Assembly: GCF_016743775.1 (NCBI RefSeq)
Contig: NZ_JAEQMY010000010.1
Location: forward strand, 62,001-126,000
From: Microvirga aerilata
GTDB taxonomy: Bacteria; Pseudomonadota; Alphaproteobacteria; Rhizobiales; Beijerinckiaceae
Length of the DNA stretch: 64,000 nucleotides
Direction: 5' to 3'
In this document: piece by piece, positions 17,753-26,291 of the stretch
Layout of the letters: each line of letters starts with the position of its first letter
Position numbering within the stretch: the stretch's first letter is position 1
Notes under the pieces: generated by a model
Told to the model about the DNA's origin: nothing
The model's input: only the letters and a program-made list of their open reading frames with translations
The model's database searches: none
Made by a program: the position numbers and the translations under genes

Positions 17753-18496
17753 ATGAAATCCGCCCTGTTCCGCCGCGTTCCTGCGGACCCGCCTCATCTC
17801 AAGGTTCTTCACGAGGGCCAATCCTTCAAGGTGGCCCTCAAACGGCGTCCGACCGCCAAACGGATCACGCTGCGCGTCTCCAATGCGACCGGCGAGGTCG
17901 TGCTCAGCATACCCGAGCGAACCGATGTGGGCCTCGCCCAACGTTTCGCCGACAGCCACAGCCACTGGATCGCCACGCGGCTCGCCCGGGTGCCGGAGCG
18001 GGTGCCGTTCGAGCCCGGCGCCCTTGTGCCCCTGCGGGGTGTGCCCCACCGCATCGTCCACTGGTCGACCGTGCGCGGCGTGACCCAGGCCACCAAGGGC
18101 AGCGCCGGCGAGCCGATCATCGCGGTTGCGGGCGAGGCGTCTCACGTGGCCCGCCGGGTGCGCGATTTCCTCGAGGCGGAGGCCAAGCGGGATTTCGCCG
18201 TCGCCGTGAAGCGCCACACGGCGCAGCTCGGGGTGCCGGCCAAGCGCATCACCGTGCGCGACACCAAGAGCCGCTGGGGCTCCTGCTCGGCCAACGGCGC
18301 GCTCAACTTCTCCTGGCGCCTGATCATGGCCCCGCCCTTCGTGCTGGATTATCTCGCCGCCCACGAGGTGGCGCACCTGCGCGAACTCAACCACTCCAAC
18401 CGCTTCTGGAAGCTCACGCACCAGCTCTGCCCGCGCACCGACGAAGCGGAGGCTTGGCTCAAAGCCTATGGCAGCGCCCTGCACCGGATCGGGTAG
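17753..18496 (+). CDS. YgjP/SprT-like zinc metalloprotein (DUF45)
   Basis: A 247-residue protein of the YgjP-like family. The N-terminal half is a beta-rich domain (KRRPTAKRITLRV, then WIATRLARVPERVPF), and the C-terminal half carries TKSRWGSCSANGALNFSWRL, the HEVAHLRELNHSNRFW zinc site (HExxH plus a third histidine) and the end pattern of the family. It was first described as a predicted metalloprotease; E. coli YgjP has been reported to act on UTP, so the substrate is uncertain. ATG 17753 is the first start that begins family-like sequence; the frame upstream overlaps phaZ. It follows phaZ by 76 bases and may be co-transcribed. Confidence 0.85.
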   Translation: MKSALFRRVPADPPHLKVLHEGQSFKVALKRRPTAKRITLRVSNATGEVVLSIPERTDVGLAQRFADSHSHWIATRLARVPERVPFEPGALVPLRGVPHRIVHWSTVRGVTQATKGSAGEPIIAVAGEASHVARRVRDFLEAEAKRDFAVAVKRHTAQLGVPAKRITVRDTKSRWGSCSANGALNFSWRLIMAPPFVLDYLAAHEVAHLRELNHSNRFWKLTHQLCPRTDEAEAWLKAYGSALHRIG

Positions 18497-18590
18497 GGGC
18501 TCCTCACCTACCGTTATAGGAGTCCTGTTGGCATCGAGCTTTCCCGAGACCTGTCTCCTCTTGGCGAGTCAGGACCATCAAGGCGCTGGA

Positions 18591-18643
18591 ACCCTCCTCC
18601 CCACAAGGGGGAGGGAAGCCCGTATTACGCTCGTCCACCGATC
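18591..18643. repeat. dispersed repeat, family D copy 1
   Basis: CCTCCTCCCCACAAGGGGG with AGGGAAGCC and, 15 bases later, CTCGTCCACCGATC. The same arrangement occurs at 27743-27792 with a few changes. The CTCC(C)/GGGGAG part forms a short hairpin. Confidence 0.6.
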
Positions 18644-18657
18644 ATAACACTGAGGCT

Positions 18658-18754
18658 GTCATCCCCGGCGAGCGCGTAGCGAGGGAAGGGGATCCACTCA
18701 CATGCGCCACGCTACGGCCTCCCTTCCCTCAGCCTCAGGCCCTTCAGGGATGAC
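18658..18754. repeat. long imperfect palindrome, family A copy 1
   Basis: Starts GTCATCCC and ends GGGATGAC. The interior has GAGGGAAGGGGATCCAC, CATGCG, CTACGG and CCCTTCCCT in the order shared with copies at 35072, 35216 and 53309. It could fold as one long hairpin of about 97 bases. Confidence 0.7.
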
Positions 18755-18848
18755 GCTCACGATATGCCTCGCGGCCAATCCATAAAAACGTGACAGACGC
18801 GCCGTTTAGGCCTACTGCGGCTTGCCCCTCATTGCTGAAAACCATCCC

Positions 18849-20048
18849 ATGCTCAAGCCCGAAACGCTGGCCCTCACCGTCGTCCTGGCGCTACTTACCG
18901 CGCTCGGCCCCCTCTCGACGGACATGTACCTGCCTTCGCTGCCCGCCATCGCGGCGGGGCTCGGGGCCACCACGGGACAGACGCAGCTCACCCTGTCGGC
19001 CTTTCTGCTGGGCTTTGCGGCAGGGCAGTTCTTCTATGGGCCGATCTCAGACCGGGTCGGACGCAAGCCCGTGCTGCTCTTCGGGCTCGGGCTCTTCACC
19101 CTCGCCAGCCTCATCTGCGCCTTCGCTCCCAACATCGAGACCCTGATCGCGGCCCGCTTCCTCCAGGCGCTCGGGGCTTCCGGCCCCATTGTGCTGGGCC
19201 GGGCCATCGTGCGCGACTTCTACGAAGGGCCGCGCGCAGGGCGGGAGCTGTCGCGCATGGGCACGATCATGGGCGTGGTGCCGGCCGCGGCCCCGATCCT
19301 CGGCGGCGTCATCGAGCGGTTCACGGGCTGGCGGGTGACGTTCGGCGTAATGATCCTGTTCGGGGTGGCGCTTGCGGTCACGATCCTCTTGCGCATGCCG
19401 GAGAGCATCCGCAGGAAGTCGGACATGCCGATCTCCTTCCTGTCGATCATCCGTGGGTTCAGGTCGCTCCTCGCCCATCGGGGCTACCGGACCTATGTGG
19501 GCCTATCCATGCTCACCTATGGCGGGCTGTTCGCCTTCATCTCCGGCTCGTCCTTCGTGCTCCAGAACATCTACGGGCTCGACGCGCTGTCCTTCTCCTT
19601 CTCCTTCGGCTTCATGGTGATCGGCTTCATCGGCGGCACCTATCTGGCGCAGCATCTGGTCGGCCGGCGCGGGCTCGACGGCACCATCAAGCTCGGCGTG
19701 ACGAGCCTCGCGGTCGGCGGCGTCACCATGCTGATCCTGGTGCTCGCGGGCGTCCCGTCGTCCTTTGCCATCACCGGACCGATGGCGATCTATGCGCTCG
19801 GCGTCGGCCTCACCATGCCGCAATCCATGGCCTCCGCCCTGATGCCGTTTCCGGACCGCGCCGGCGCGGCCTCGTCGCTGCTGGGGATCTGCCAGATGAC
19901 CTTCGCGGCGGTCCTGGGGATTCTCCTGGGCCGAAACCTCGACGCCTCCGCCCTGCCGCTGCCCGCCACCATCGCCACGACCGGCATGCTGGCGCTCGTC
20001 CTGTTCCTGGCGACGGGGCGGGCACGGGGCACGTCAGCCCAGCACTAG
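18849..20048 (+). CDS. Bcr/CflA-family MFS multidrug efflux transporter
   Basis: A 399-residue protein with 12 predicted helices. The hallmark N-terminal segment GPLSTDMYLPSLPAIA of the Bcr/CflA (DHA1) branch is present, as are QLTLSAFLLGFAAGQ, the loop 2-3 motif GPISDRVGRKPVL and the RAIVRDFY segment after helix 4. Proton-driven export of drugs or metabolites across the inner membrane is expected; the substrate is unknown. ATG 18849 is preferred over a TTG nine codons earlier. The stop codon TAG at 20046-20048 lies within the first bases of a dispersed repeat (20045-20140). Confidence 0.88.
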   Translation: MLKPETLALTVVLALLTALGPLSTDMYLPSLPAIAAGLGATTGQTQLTLSAFLLGFAAGQFFYGPISDRVGRKPVLLFGLGLFTLASLICAFAPNIETLIAARFLQALGASGPIVLGRAIVRDFYEGPRAGRELSRMGTIMGVVPAAAPILGGVIERFTGWRVTFGVMILFGVALAVTILLRMPESIRRKSDMPISFLSIIRGFRSLLAHRGYRTYVGLSMLTYGGLFAFISGSSFVLQNIYGLDALSFSFSFGFMVIGFIGGTYLAQHLVGRRGLDGTIKLGVTSLAVGGVTMLILVLAGVPSSFAITGPMAIYALGVGLTMPQSMASALMPFPDRAGAASSLLGICQMTFAAVLGILLGRNLDASALPLPATIATTGMLALVLFLATGRARGTSAQH

Positions 20049-20140
20049 AGCATTTTCAGGTGAAGTGGATCCGGTTCATCGTTGAACATGCGCCACAGCC
20101 AGGAAGAAAGCCGATTCCATGGAAATGGAAACAGTTCTAG
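20045..20140 (+). repeat. MITE-like dispersed element, family B copy 1
   Basis: A 96-bp element bounded by CTAG on both sides (CTAGAGCATTTTCAGG at the left, CAGTTCTAG at the right), with weakly inverted ends. A second copy lies inverted at 58906-59000. The left CTAG includes the TAG stop of the efflux-pump gene. Confidence 0.7.
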
Positions 20141-20170
20141 CGCGCCGCGCGGGCCTGCGGGTCCGATGTT

Positions 20171-20509
20171 CTAGGCGCCCATGGGCAACCCGGCCAGAAT
20201 ATCGGTCGCCTTGTGATCGTCCGATACGCCGTCGATGAAGAACGTATCCCCCTTTGCGTTTTCGGTGCGCAGGGGCAGGATCTGCCTGTAGGCAGGTGAG
20301 GCGTACCAGGCGCGAGCTTGGATCCTGTCCGGGAACGCGATCACGATCAGGTCCTCCCGCCATGTTCCCTCCAGGACCTCGACAGGTCCTCCGTGGATCA
20401 GGAAACGGCCGCCGAAGGGCGCCAGCGTCTCGTCGATGCGCCGGATATACGCAACGATTTCAGGGCCGACATTGACGTCCTGCAGATGGGCGACGGCGTA
20501 GGCAGGCAT
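20171..20509 (-). CDS. DUF1330 family protein
   Basis: A 112-residue single-domain protein with the family pattern: YAVAHLQDVNV at the start, then GGRFLIHGGPVEVLEG and the RARAWYASPAYRQILPLR-like stretch near residue 70 to 85. The fold is a ferredoxin-like dimeric alpha/beta barrel. No enzymatic role is established for the family. ATG at 20509. It is a single gene, about 100 bases from the pbp1a-like gene's end. Confidence 0.82.
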   Translation of the reverse strand: MPAYAVAHLQDVNVGPEIVAYIRRIDETLAPFGGRFLIHGGPVEVLEGTWREDLIVIAFPDRIQARAWYASPAYRQILPLRTENAKGDTFFIDGVSDDHKATDILAGLPMGA

Positions 20510-20611
20510 GGCATGCTCCCGGGCTTGCGTGATGGAAGCCAGTATGCCGGGATCGGAAAGCGATGGCGATTACGTGCCAGGTAATCGTTCGAGGATCGCA
20601 GACCCGGTGCC

Positions 20612-22627
20612 TTACAGTCCGAACAGCTTCTCGAAGAAGTTCTTCTCGCGGCTGGCGGCGCGCCGAGGCTGGGGTGCGGGTGCAACCCAGCTGCCTTCAC
20701 CGGCGCTCGCATAGCGCGGATCCTGCCCGGTGCCCGCCACCGGCACGTCCGACGGGGTGCGGAAGCGTTCGCTGCCGGGGAGCGCCACGGGCTGCTGGTC
20801 CTTCAGGGCTGCCTTCATGAAGTTGTGCCAGACCTCCGTCGGCAGGTTGCCGCCGGTCACGTTCTTGGTGAGCGCCCCGTCGTCGTTGCCGAGCCAGACG
20901 CCGGCCACGAGATTGCCGGTGAAACCCACGAACCAGGCGTCCTTGTAATCGTCGGTCGTTCCGGTCTTGCCGGCCATGGGCCAGCCGGGAACCTGGGCCT
21001 TGCGGGCGCTGCCGATCACGAAGGTGTTGTGCATCATCTCGTTCATCTGGGCCACGACGCCCGGATCCATCACACGCCCCAAGCCTCCCGAGGTCGGGCG
21101 CTTGTAGACCAGCTTGCCGTCCGTGGTCTTCACCTGAGAGATCACGTAGGGCACCACGCCGATGCCGCCATTGGCGAAGGCCGCATAGGCGCTCACCAGT
21201 TCGAGCGGCGTCACCTCGGAGGTGCCGAGCGCCAGCGAGCCGTTGGCCTGCAGAGGCGAGGAGATGCCGAGGCGCTGCGCCGTCTGCACCACGGCTTTCG
21301 GCCCCACCTCCATGTTGAGCTTGACCGCGATGGTGTTCAGCGAGAGCGCCAGGGCGTCCCGCAAGGTGATGGGTCCGCGATATTTGCGGTCGTAGTTCTT
21401 AGGAGCCCAGCCCTTATAGGCGATGGGGGCGTCCTCCATCACCGTGTCGGGCGTATAGCCATGCTCCACGGCGGCGAGATACACGAAGGGCTTGAAGGAC
21501 GAGCCAGGCTGGCGGCGGGCGGCGGTCGCCCGGTTGAACTGGCTTGCCTCGTAATTGCGCCCGCCCACCAGGGCCTTGACGGCGCCGTCCGGCTGCAGGG
21601 CCACGAAGGCGCCCTGGCTCACGTTGAACTTCTGACCCTTGGCGTTGAGCTCCTCCACGAGCACCCGCTCGGCCGTTGCCTGCATGGAGGGCTCGATGGT
21701 GGTCGAGACCACGATGTCGGACTCCACGGTGCCGACGAAATCGTCGAGCACGTCCATCACGTAGTCGGCCGCGTAATTGGCCGATCCCGCCCCGTTGGGG
21801 CGCACGGGCTCGGCCGGGGTGCCGAGCGCGGTCTTGGTCATGCCGGGCGTGATGAAGCCGAGCTCGTTCATGGCCGCGATCACGAGTTCCGCGCGGGCCT
21901 GGGCCCGATCCGGATTGCGGTTGGGGGCCAGACGCGACGGGGACTGGACGAGGCCCGCCAGCACGGCCGCTTCCGCGAGCGACACGTTGCGGGCCGACTT
22001 GCCGTAATAGCGCTGGGCTGCGGCCTCGACCCCATAGGCGCCGGCGCCGAAATAGACACGGTTGAGGTAGAGCTCGAGGATCTGGTCCTTGGAGTAGTTG
22101 CGCTCGAGCCAAAGCGCCAGGATCGCTTCCTGGATCTTGCGCGAGGCGGTGCGCTCCTGGGTGAGGAAGAGGTTCTTGGCGAGCTGCTGCGTCAGCGTCG
22201 AGCCGCCCTGCAGGCCGCCCTTGTGAGCCAGGTTGCGGTAGACCGCGCGCCCGATGCCGATGGGATCGATGCCGAAATGGTCGTAGAAGCGCCGGTCCTC
22301 GATGGCCACGAAGGCCTTCGGCAGATAGGGCGGCAGTTCCTTGAGGTTGACCGTGCGTCCGCCGGTTTCACCGCGATTGGCGAGCAGCGAGCCGTCGCTC
22401 GCCAGGATGGCGATGTTCGGCGGTCGCTTGGGAACGGAGAGCTGGTCGATGGGGGGCAGCTGCGAGGCGTAATAGGCCACGATGCCGCCGACGCCGATGA
22501 CGCCCCAGAGGCAGAGCACCAGCCCGGCATAGACCAGCTTGCTGAACAGGGAGCGACCTCCCTTGCGCTTGGCTTTCTTGAGGCGCGGCGGCTTGCCACC
22601 GTTTCGAGAGGCCTGCCTGCGCGCCAT
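20612..22627 (-). CDS. class A penicillin-binding protein 1a (bifunctional transglycosylase/transpeptidase)
   Basis: A 671-residue protein. A basic cytoplasmic tail (about 1-25) leads to one membrane helix (about 27-52). The GT51 domain has EDRRFYDHFGID (about 110), GGSTLTQQLAKN and RKIQEAILAL. The transpeptidase domain has SSFK (serine about 376), SLN (about 429) and KTGTT (about 554). It polymerises and cross-links peptidoglycan. I chose ATG 22627, preceded by AGGGGG; a GTG at 22732 would add 35 polar residues. The C-terminal 70 residues are proline-rich and low-complexity, ending in a short amphipathic NFFEKLFGL. Confidence 0.92.
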   Translation of the reverse strand: MARRQASRNGGKPPRLKKAKRKGGRSLFSKLVYAGLVLCLWGVIGVGGIVAYYASQLPPIDQLSVPKRPPNIAILASDGSLLANRGETGGRTVNLKELPPYLPKAFVAIEDRRFYDHFGIDPIGIGRAVYRNLAHKGGLQGGSTLTQQLAKNLFLTQERTASRKIQEAILALWLERNYSKDQILELYLNRVYFGAGAYGVEAAAQRYYGKSARNVSLAEAAVLAGLVQSPSRLAPNRNPDRAQARAELVIAAMNELGFITPGMTKTALGTPAEPVRPNGAGSANYAADYVMDVLDDFVGTVESDIVVSTTIEPSMQATAERVLVEELNAKGQKFNVSQGAFVALQPDGAVKALVGGRNYEASQFNRATAARRQPGSSFKPFVYLAAVEHGYTPDTVMEDAPIAYKGWAPKNYDRKYRGPITLRDALALSLNTIAVKLNMEVGPKAVVQTAQRLGISSPLQANGSLALGTSEVTPLELVSAYAAFANGGIGVVPYVISQVKTTDGKLVYKRPTSGGLGRVMDPGVVAQMNEMMHNTFVIGSARKAQVPGWPMAGKTGTTDDYKDAWFVGFTGNLVAGVWLGNDDGALTKNVTGGNLPTEVWHNFMKAALKDQQPVALPGSERFRTPSDVPVAGTGQDPRYASAGEGSWVAPAPQPRRAASREKNFFEKLFGL

Positions 22628-22987
22628 CGTTCCCCCTGCCCGGTCCTCGGGCGAGAGGCGAAAACTCAGCTCTCCCGCTTGCCCAGCGGGCGCATCGAAC
22701 ACCGGCTCACGCCGATCACGTCCGTTCGCCACGTCCCGTTACCCCGCATTGAGAGCCTCGGACCTAAAAGTGGTGTCCACTTTTGAGATCAATCCGACGC
22801 TCATTTCCTAAAGGCGCGTCGTTCCTGCGGAAAACCGGATCCACTTTTCCGCCCGATGCGCTGCGGCCGGTGCTGCCCGGCCTTTGGTGCTCTGAGGCAC
22901 CCTAATTGTGGCGGTTTAAGGGACGGTTAACGGGGATTAACCCCTCCCTCAGGGGAACCGCCGAGTCTGGACGGCGTTCGCTGCCTT
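22628..22987. other. divergent intergenic region with a dispersed repeat, 360 bp
   Basis: No gene seen. It contains a family C repeat (22760-22866) and, from about 22905, the probable leader of the antiporter gene with a G-rich inverted element (GGTTAACGGGGATTAACC, 22923-22940). Confidence 0.5.
22760..22866. repeat. AAAAGTGG...CCACTTTT dispersed repeat, family C copy 1
   Basis: A perfect AAAAGTGG-TGT-CCACTTTT inverted repeat is followed by CATTTCC, CGTTCC and then CCGGATCCACTTTTCCG and CGATGCGCTG. A shorter, related element lies at 38665-38711. Elements of this kind are common between genes of Hyphomicrobiales. Confidence 0.55.
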
Positions 22988-24235
22988 ATGAGCGCTTACA
23001 TCGTCGTGCTGGCTGGATTCGGGGTCGTCGTCCTGCTCACAGCCTGGCTTCCCATGGTTCTCAAGGAACTGCCCCTGTCCCTGCCGATCTTCTGCGTCGG
23101 ACTAGGTGCGCTCATCTTCGCCTTTCCTCAAATTCCGGGCGTGATGCCTCACCCCAACGAAGAACTCGCCCTCGTCGAACGCCTGAGCGAATTCGTGGTC
23201 ATCATCTCGCTCATGGGCGCAGGCCTCAAGATCGACCGTCCCTTCGGCTGGAAGCGATGGCGGCTCACCTGGCGGCTCCTCGGCATTTCCATGCCCCTGA
23301 CGATTGTGGCGCTGGCCTGGCTCGGCCAGGTCATGATGGGCCTGAGCCTTGCGGCGGCTCTGCTGCTGGCGGCCGCTCTCGCGCCAACGGATCCGGTGCT
23401 CGCCAGCGACATCCAGGTCGGGCCTCCCGGAGACAGCGAAGAGGACGAAGTGCGCTTCACCCTCACCTCGGAGGCAGGCCTCAACGACGGCCTCGCCTTT
23501 CCGTTCATTCTGCTCGCCGTCGCCTTTGCCCATGAGGTGAGCGCGACCAGCGTGATGGAATGGTTCGCCTATGCGGTGGTCTGGAAGATCGCAGCCGGCA
23601 TCGGCATGGGATATGTGATCGGGCGGGCGCTCGGCTGGCTCACCTTCCACCTGCCGAACCGGGCCAAGCTGTCGCGCACCGGCGCCGGCTTCGTGGCGGT
23701 GGGCATCACCTGCGTTGCCTACGGGTTGACGGAAATGGTCAGGGGCTACGGGTTTCTTGCCGTCTTCGTGGCGGCGCTGGCGCTCCGGGCCACGGAGCCG
23801 GAGCACGAATACCATTCCAAGCTGCACGATTTTGCCGAAGAGCTCGAGCGCCTCCTGATGATGGTGCTGCTCGTTCTGCTCGGAGGCGCCATGACGGGCG
23901 GAAACCTGTTCGCCACCCTCACGTGGCAGGCCGCCGGTTTCGGTCTCCTGGCGCTGTTCGTGGTGCGGCCGCTCGCCGGTTGGATCGGCCTGATCGGCAC
24001 CGATCCGCCCCCCGGCGAGAGAGCGGCGATCAGCTTCTTCGGCATCCGCGGCCTCGGGTCGATCTATTACCTCGCCTATGCCCTGAACCACGCGAAATTC
24101 GACAACGCGAACCTGCTCTGGAGCACGGCCGGGTTCATCATCCTCGTGTCCATCGTGCTCCACGGCATCACGGTGACGCCGGCCATGCGTCACCTCGACC
24201 ATCGCCGGAAGCTTGCGGCGCGGGCAGCACATTAA
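22988..24235 (+). CDS. CPA1-family Na+/H+ antiporter
   Basis: A 415-residue membrane protein of about twelve helices. It contains ISLMGAGLKIDRPF, the ion-site signature AALAPTDPVLASD (TDP), the ND motif in SEAGLNDGLAFPF, and IRGLGSIYYLAYAL near the end. These are NhaP/CPA1 landmarks. It exchanges Na+ or K+ for protons across the inner membrane in pH and salt homeostasis. It is divergent from the PBP1a gene and appears monocistronic. A short hydrophilic loop between helices 5 and 6 (PPGDSEEDEVRF) is conserved in this subfamily. Confidence 0.88.
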   Translation: MSAYIVVLAGFGVVVLLTAWLPMVLKELPLSLPIFCVGLGALIFAFPQIPGVMPHPNEELALVERLSEFVVIISLMGAGLKIDRPFGWKRWRLTWRLLGISMPLTIVALAWLGQVMMGLSLAAALLLAAALAPTDPVLASDIQVGPPGDSEEDEVRFTLTSEAGLNDGLAFPFILLAVAFAHEVSATSVMEWFAYAVVWKIAAGIGMGYVIGRALGWLTFHLPNRAKLSRTGAGFVAVGITCVAYGLTEMVRGYGFLAVFVAALALRATEPEHEYHSKLHDFAEELERLLMMVLLVLLGGAMTGGNLFATLTWQAAGFGLLALFVVRPLAGWIGLIGTDPPPGERAAISFFGIRGLGSIYYLAYALNHAKFDNANLLWSTAGFIILVSIVLHGITVTPAMRHLDHRRKLAARAAH

Positions 24236-24372
24236 CCCGGCCACTGGTTTCTGGAAGCGGGCTTCAGACCGCCAGAGGGGCCGAAGCAACCCACCTCCGC
24301 CGATCTCCAGGGAGCCGGGGAATGGATCGGCCAGCGGCTTAGCTGACCAGCTTCGCCTCGTTTTACGATGCG

Positions 24373-24645
24373 CTAGTCAGCGGTGGTCGGATCTATGATC
24401 GACCGGACCTGGGAGACGCTGTTTGCCGGAAATCCCGCCTTTTCGGCATGCTCACGGATCAGGCCTTCATCGGGCGCGCGATAGACGCAGTAGATCTTGT
24501 CGTCCGTAACGTAGCTCTGGACCCACTGAATCTCGGGCCCGAGCTCGCGCAGCACGTTGCATGAGGTCTGCGAGGCTCCTTTCAGATCTGCGGCAGACAG
24601 GCTGCCGGCGCCCGGCATCTCTCGCTCGATCACGAACTGCGGCAT
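24373..24645 (-). CDS. DUF4242 small protein
   Basis: A 90-residue protein with the DUF4242 pattern: FVIEREMPGAG, SQTSCNVLRELGP, IQWVQSYVTDDKIYCVYRAP and EHAEKAGFPANSVS. An actinobacterial relative binds nickel; otherwise the family is uncharacterised. The ATG at 24645 is the conserved start; a longer frame upstream has no resemblance. It lies 120 bases downstream of the UdgX gene on the same strand. Confidence 0.82.
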   Translation of the reverse strand: MPQFVIEREMPGAGSLSAADLKGASQTSCNVLRELGPEIQWVQSYVTDDKIYCVYRAPDEGLIREHAEKAGFPANSVSQVRSIIDPTTAD

Positions 24646-24765
24646 GACATTCTCGCCGGTTGTCCGGCGCCTCCCTCGGCCAGGCCGGATCGGCTCTGGC
24701 TTCGGGCACGGTCTGCTCTTCGGGAAAGCCTGGCAACATCCCAAACGGGTGAGCCGTACTCTTGC

Positions 24766-26208
24766 CTACTCCGCCGCCAGGGGTAACTCGCCCGTCTCAG
24801 GATCCGCCTGCGCGAGATCGCGGATGCGGCGCAGGTCGGTGAGGAACGCCTCATAGGCCTCCCGCTTCGTCGCCTCGTCGGGCAGGCGCAGCAGGTAGGA
24901 AGGGTGGACGGTGATGTAGCCCTCGTAGTCTCCGAACCGCGCCCGTCCCCGGGAACGGGTGATCGGCGTCGCCTTGCCCGAGAGCGCCAGAACGGCGGTT
25001 GCGCCGAGCGCCACCACGAGCTTGGGTTTCACCAGCTCCAGCTCCTTCATGAGCCAGGGCCGGTAATGCTTTACCTCGCCCGCCGTAGGCTTGGCATGAA
25101 TGCGCCGGTGGCCGCGCTGGTCGAACTTGAAGTGCTTGACCGCATTGGTGAGATAAGCCTGCTCCCGCACGATTCCAGCCTCCCCCATGGCCTTGGTCAG
25201 GAGCTTGCCGGCAGGACCCACGAAGGGCCGCCCCTGCAGATCCTCCTGATCGCCTGGCTGCTCGCCGACGAACATGATGTCCGCATGCAGCGGGCCTTCG
25301 CCGAACACGGCCTGGGTGGCGCCGGGCACGAGGGGGCCGGCTTTCGCGATGATGGCGTTGAGTTCTTCCAGGCTCTTCGGGTCCTGGTCGAACATGGCTT
25401 CGAGCGCGCGCTCCGGGGTGCGTTTTGCCGGCATGCTTGCCTCCTGTTCGATCATCCGTTCAACGCGCTGGGAGGCAGTTTGGATCAGCCCCGGGATCGC
25501 GGCGGTCTCCGGCATGTTGCGCCAGTACTTCTTGGGCATCTCGGCCCGCATGGCGGTGGGGTTCACCCGCGCCGGGTTGAACACGCTCTCGTAATAGCCG
25601 CGCCAACCCTCTTCGAAGCTGTCCTCATCCGGCGCATCCTCGCGCCGGGCCGGCAGGCCGAAGCTCAAGGCCTCCCGGTTCCAATGGATGGAGCCGAGCG
25701 GCGTGAGGATCGTCCAATCGAGGGAGCGGAAGCGGTCGACGAAGAAGGGGGCTGCAGCCGCAAGGATGAAATGCTCCGGCTCGAACCAGGCCGCGAAACG
25801 CTCAACCTCTTCGCCCTTCATCCGACGAAAGCGCACGAAGGCGTGCATCTTGTGCAGGTCGCGCCGCACCGAGCGCGCCATCATGTCGATGCGGTGCACC
25901 AGCGGATCGCTCGCAACCTCGAGCAGATCGCGCTCCCCGTTCAGCGCCCGCCAGACGAGGCCGTAGAGCAGGGCGTAGCGCTCCGGGTCGCAATGGCAGA
26001 CCACATGCTCGATGAGCTGCGCCACGCCTTTCGGAATCGTCACTGCCGGTGCATCGCCTGTCTGCTCGTTGCCGAACAGGCTCGGCGCGTCGTCGATGGC
26101 GAAGACCACGTGCTGCGGTGCAAGCTCCTCCGCGATCAGCCAGCGCACCGCCCGGCGAAAGCCCTGGAGGTCCGCGCCGCATTTCAGGGTGATGCGGTGG
26201 AGGGTCAT
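24766..26208 (-). CDS. DUF4130-UdgX fusion: uracil-DNA binding/glycosylase protein
   Basis: A 480-residue two-part protein. Residues 1 to about 255 match the DUF4130 (TIGR03915-type) probable DNA-metabolism domain, with SLDWTILTPLGS and WRGYYESVFNPARVNP. Residues about 265-480 form a family 4-like uracil-DNA glycosylase domain with GEQPGDQED (about 315), PFVGPAGKLL, LTNAVKHFKF and TVHPSYLLR (about 433). The insertion RGHRRIH (about 365-371) is the UdgX loop whose histidine in mycobacterial UdgX bonds covalently to the uracil site. It should recognise uracil in DNA and act with the radical SAM protein encoded just upstream on this strand. Confidence 0.88.
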   Translation of the reverse strand: MTLHRITLKCGADLQGFRRAVRWLIAEELAPQHVVFAIDDAPSLFGNEQTGDAPAVTIPKGVAQLIEHVVCHCDPERYALLYGLVWRALNGERDLLEVASDPLVHRIDMMARSVRRDLHKMHAFVRFRRMKGEEVERFAAWFEPEHFILAAAAPFFVDRFRSLDWTILTPLGSIHWNREALSFGLPARREDAPDEDSFEEGWRGYYESVFNPARVNPTAMRAEMPKKYWRNMPETAAIPGLIQTASQRVERMIEQEASMPAKRTPERALEAMFDQDPKSLEELNAIIAKAGPLVPGATQAVFGEGPLHADIMFVGEQPGDQEDLQGRPFVGPAGKLLTKAMGEAGIVREQAYLTNAVKHFKFDQRGHRRIHAKPTAGEVKHYRPWLMKELELVKPKLVVALGATAVLALSGKATPITRSRGRARFGDYEGYITVHPSYLLRLPDEATKREAYEAFLTDLRRIRDLAQADPETGELPLAAE

Positions 26209-26222
26209 GAGTATTCTTCCCT

Positions 26223-26276
26223 GTCATTCCGGGGCGAGTGAAACGAGAGCCCACCGCTGCGCGGCCCTGGAATGAC
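26223..26276. repeat. GTCATTCC palindrome between the UdgX and radical SAM genes
   Basis: Begins GTCATTCCGGGGC and ends CCCTGGAATGAC, so the 54 bases fold back on themselves. It occupies most of the 83-base spacer in a likely operon and may alter the ratio of the two products. Confidence 0.55.
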
Positions 26277-26291
26277 CGTTCACTGGTTGGA

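Larger units (their letters stand above)
18497..18848. other. intergenic region with two dispersed repeats, 352 bp
   Basis: No gene is apparent. It holds a member of the CAAGGGGGAGGG repeat family (18591-18643) and a member of the GTCATCCC palindrome family (18658-18754), leaving little unexplained sequence before the efflux-pump gene. Confidence 0.6.

Noticed and set aside
20825..22786. 653-residue plus-strand open frame
   Set aside because: Antisense to the PBP1a gene, whose motifs are complete; no family sequence in the shadow.
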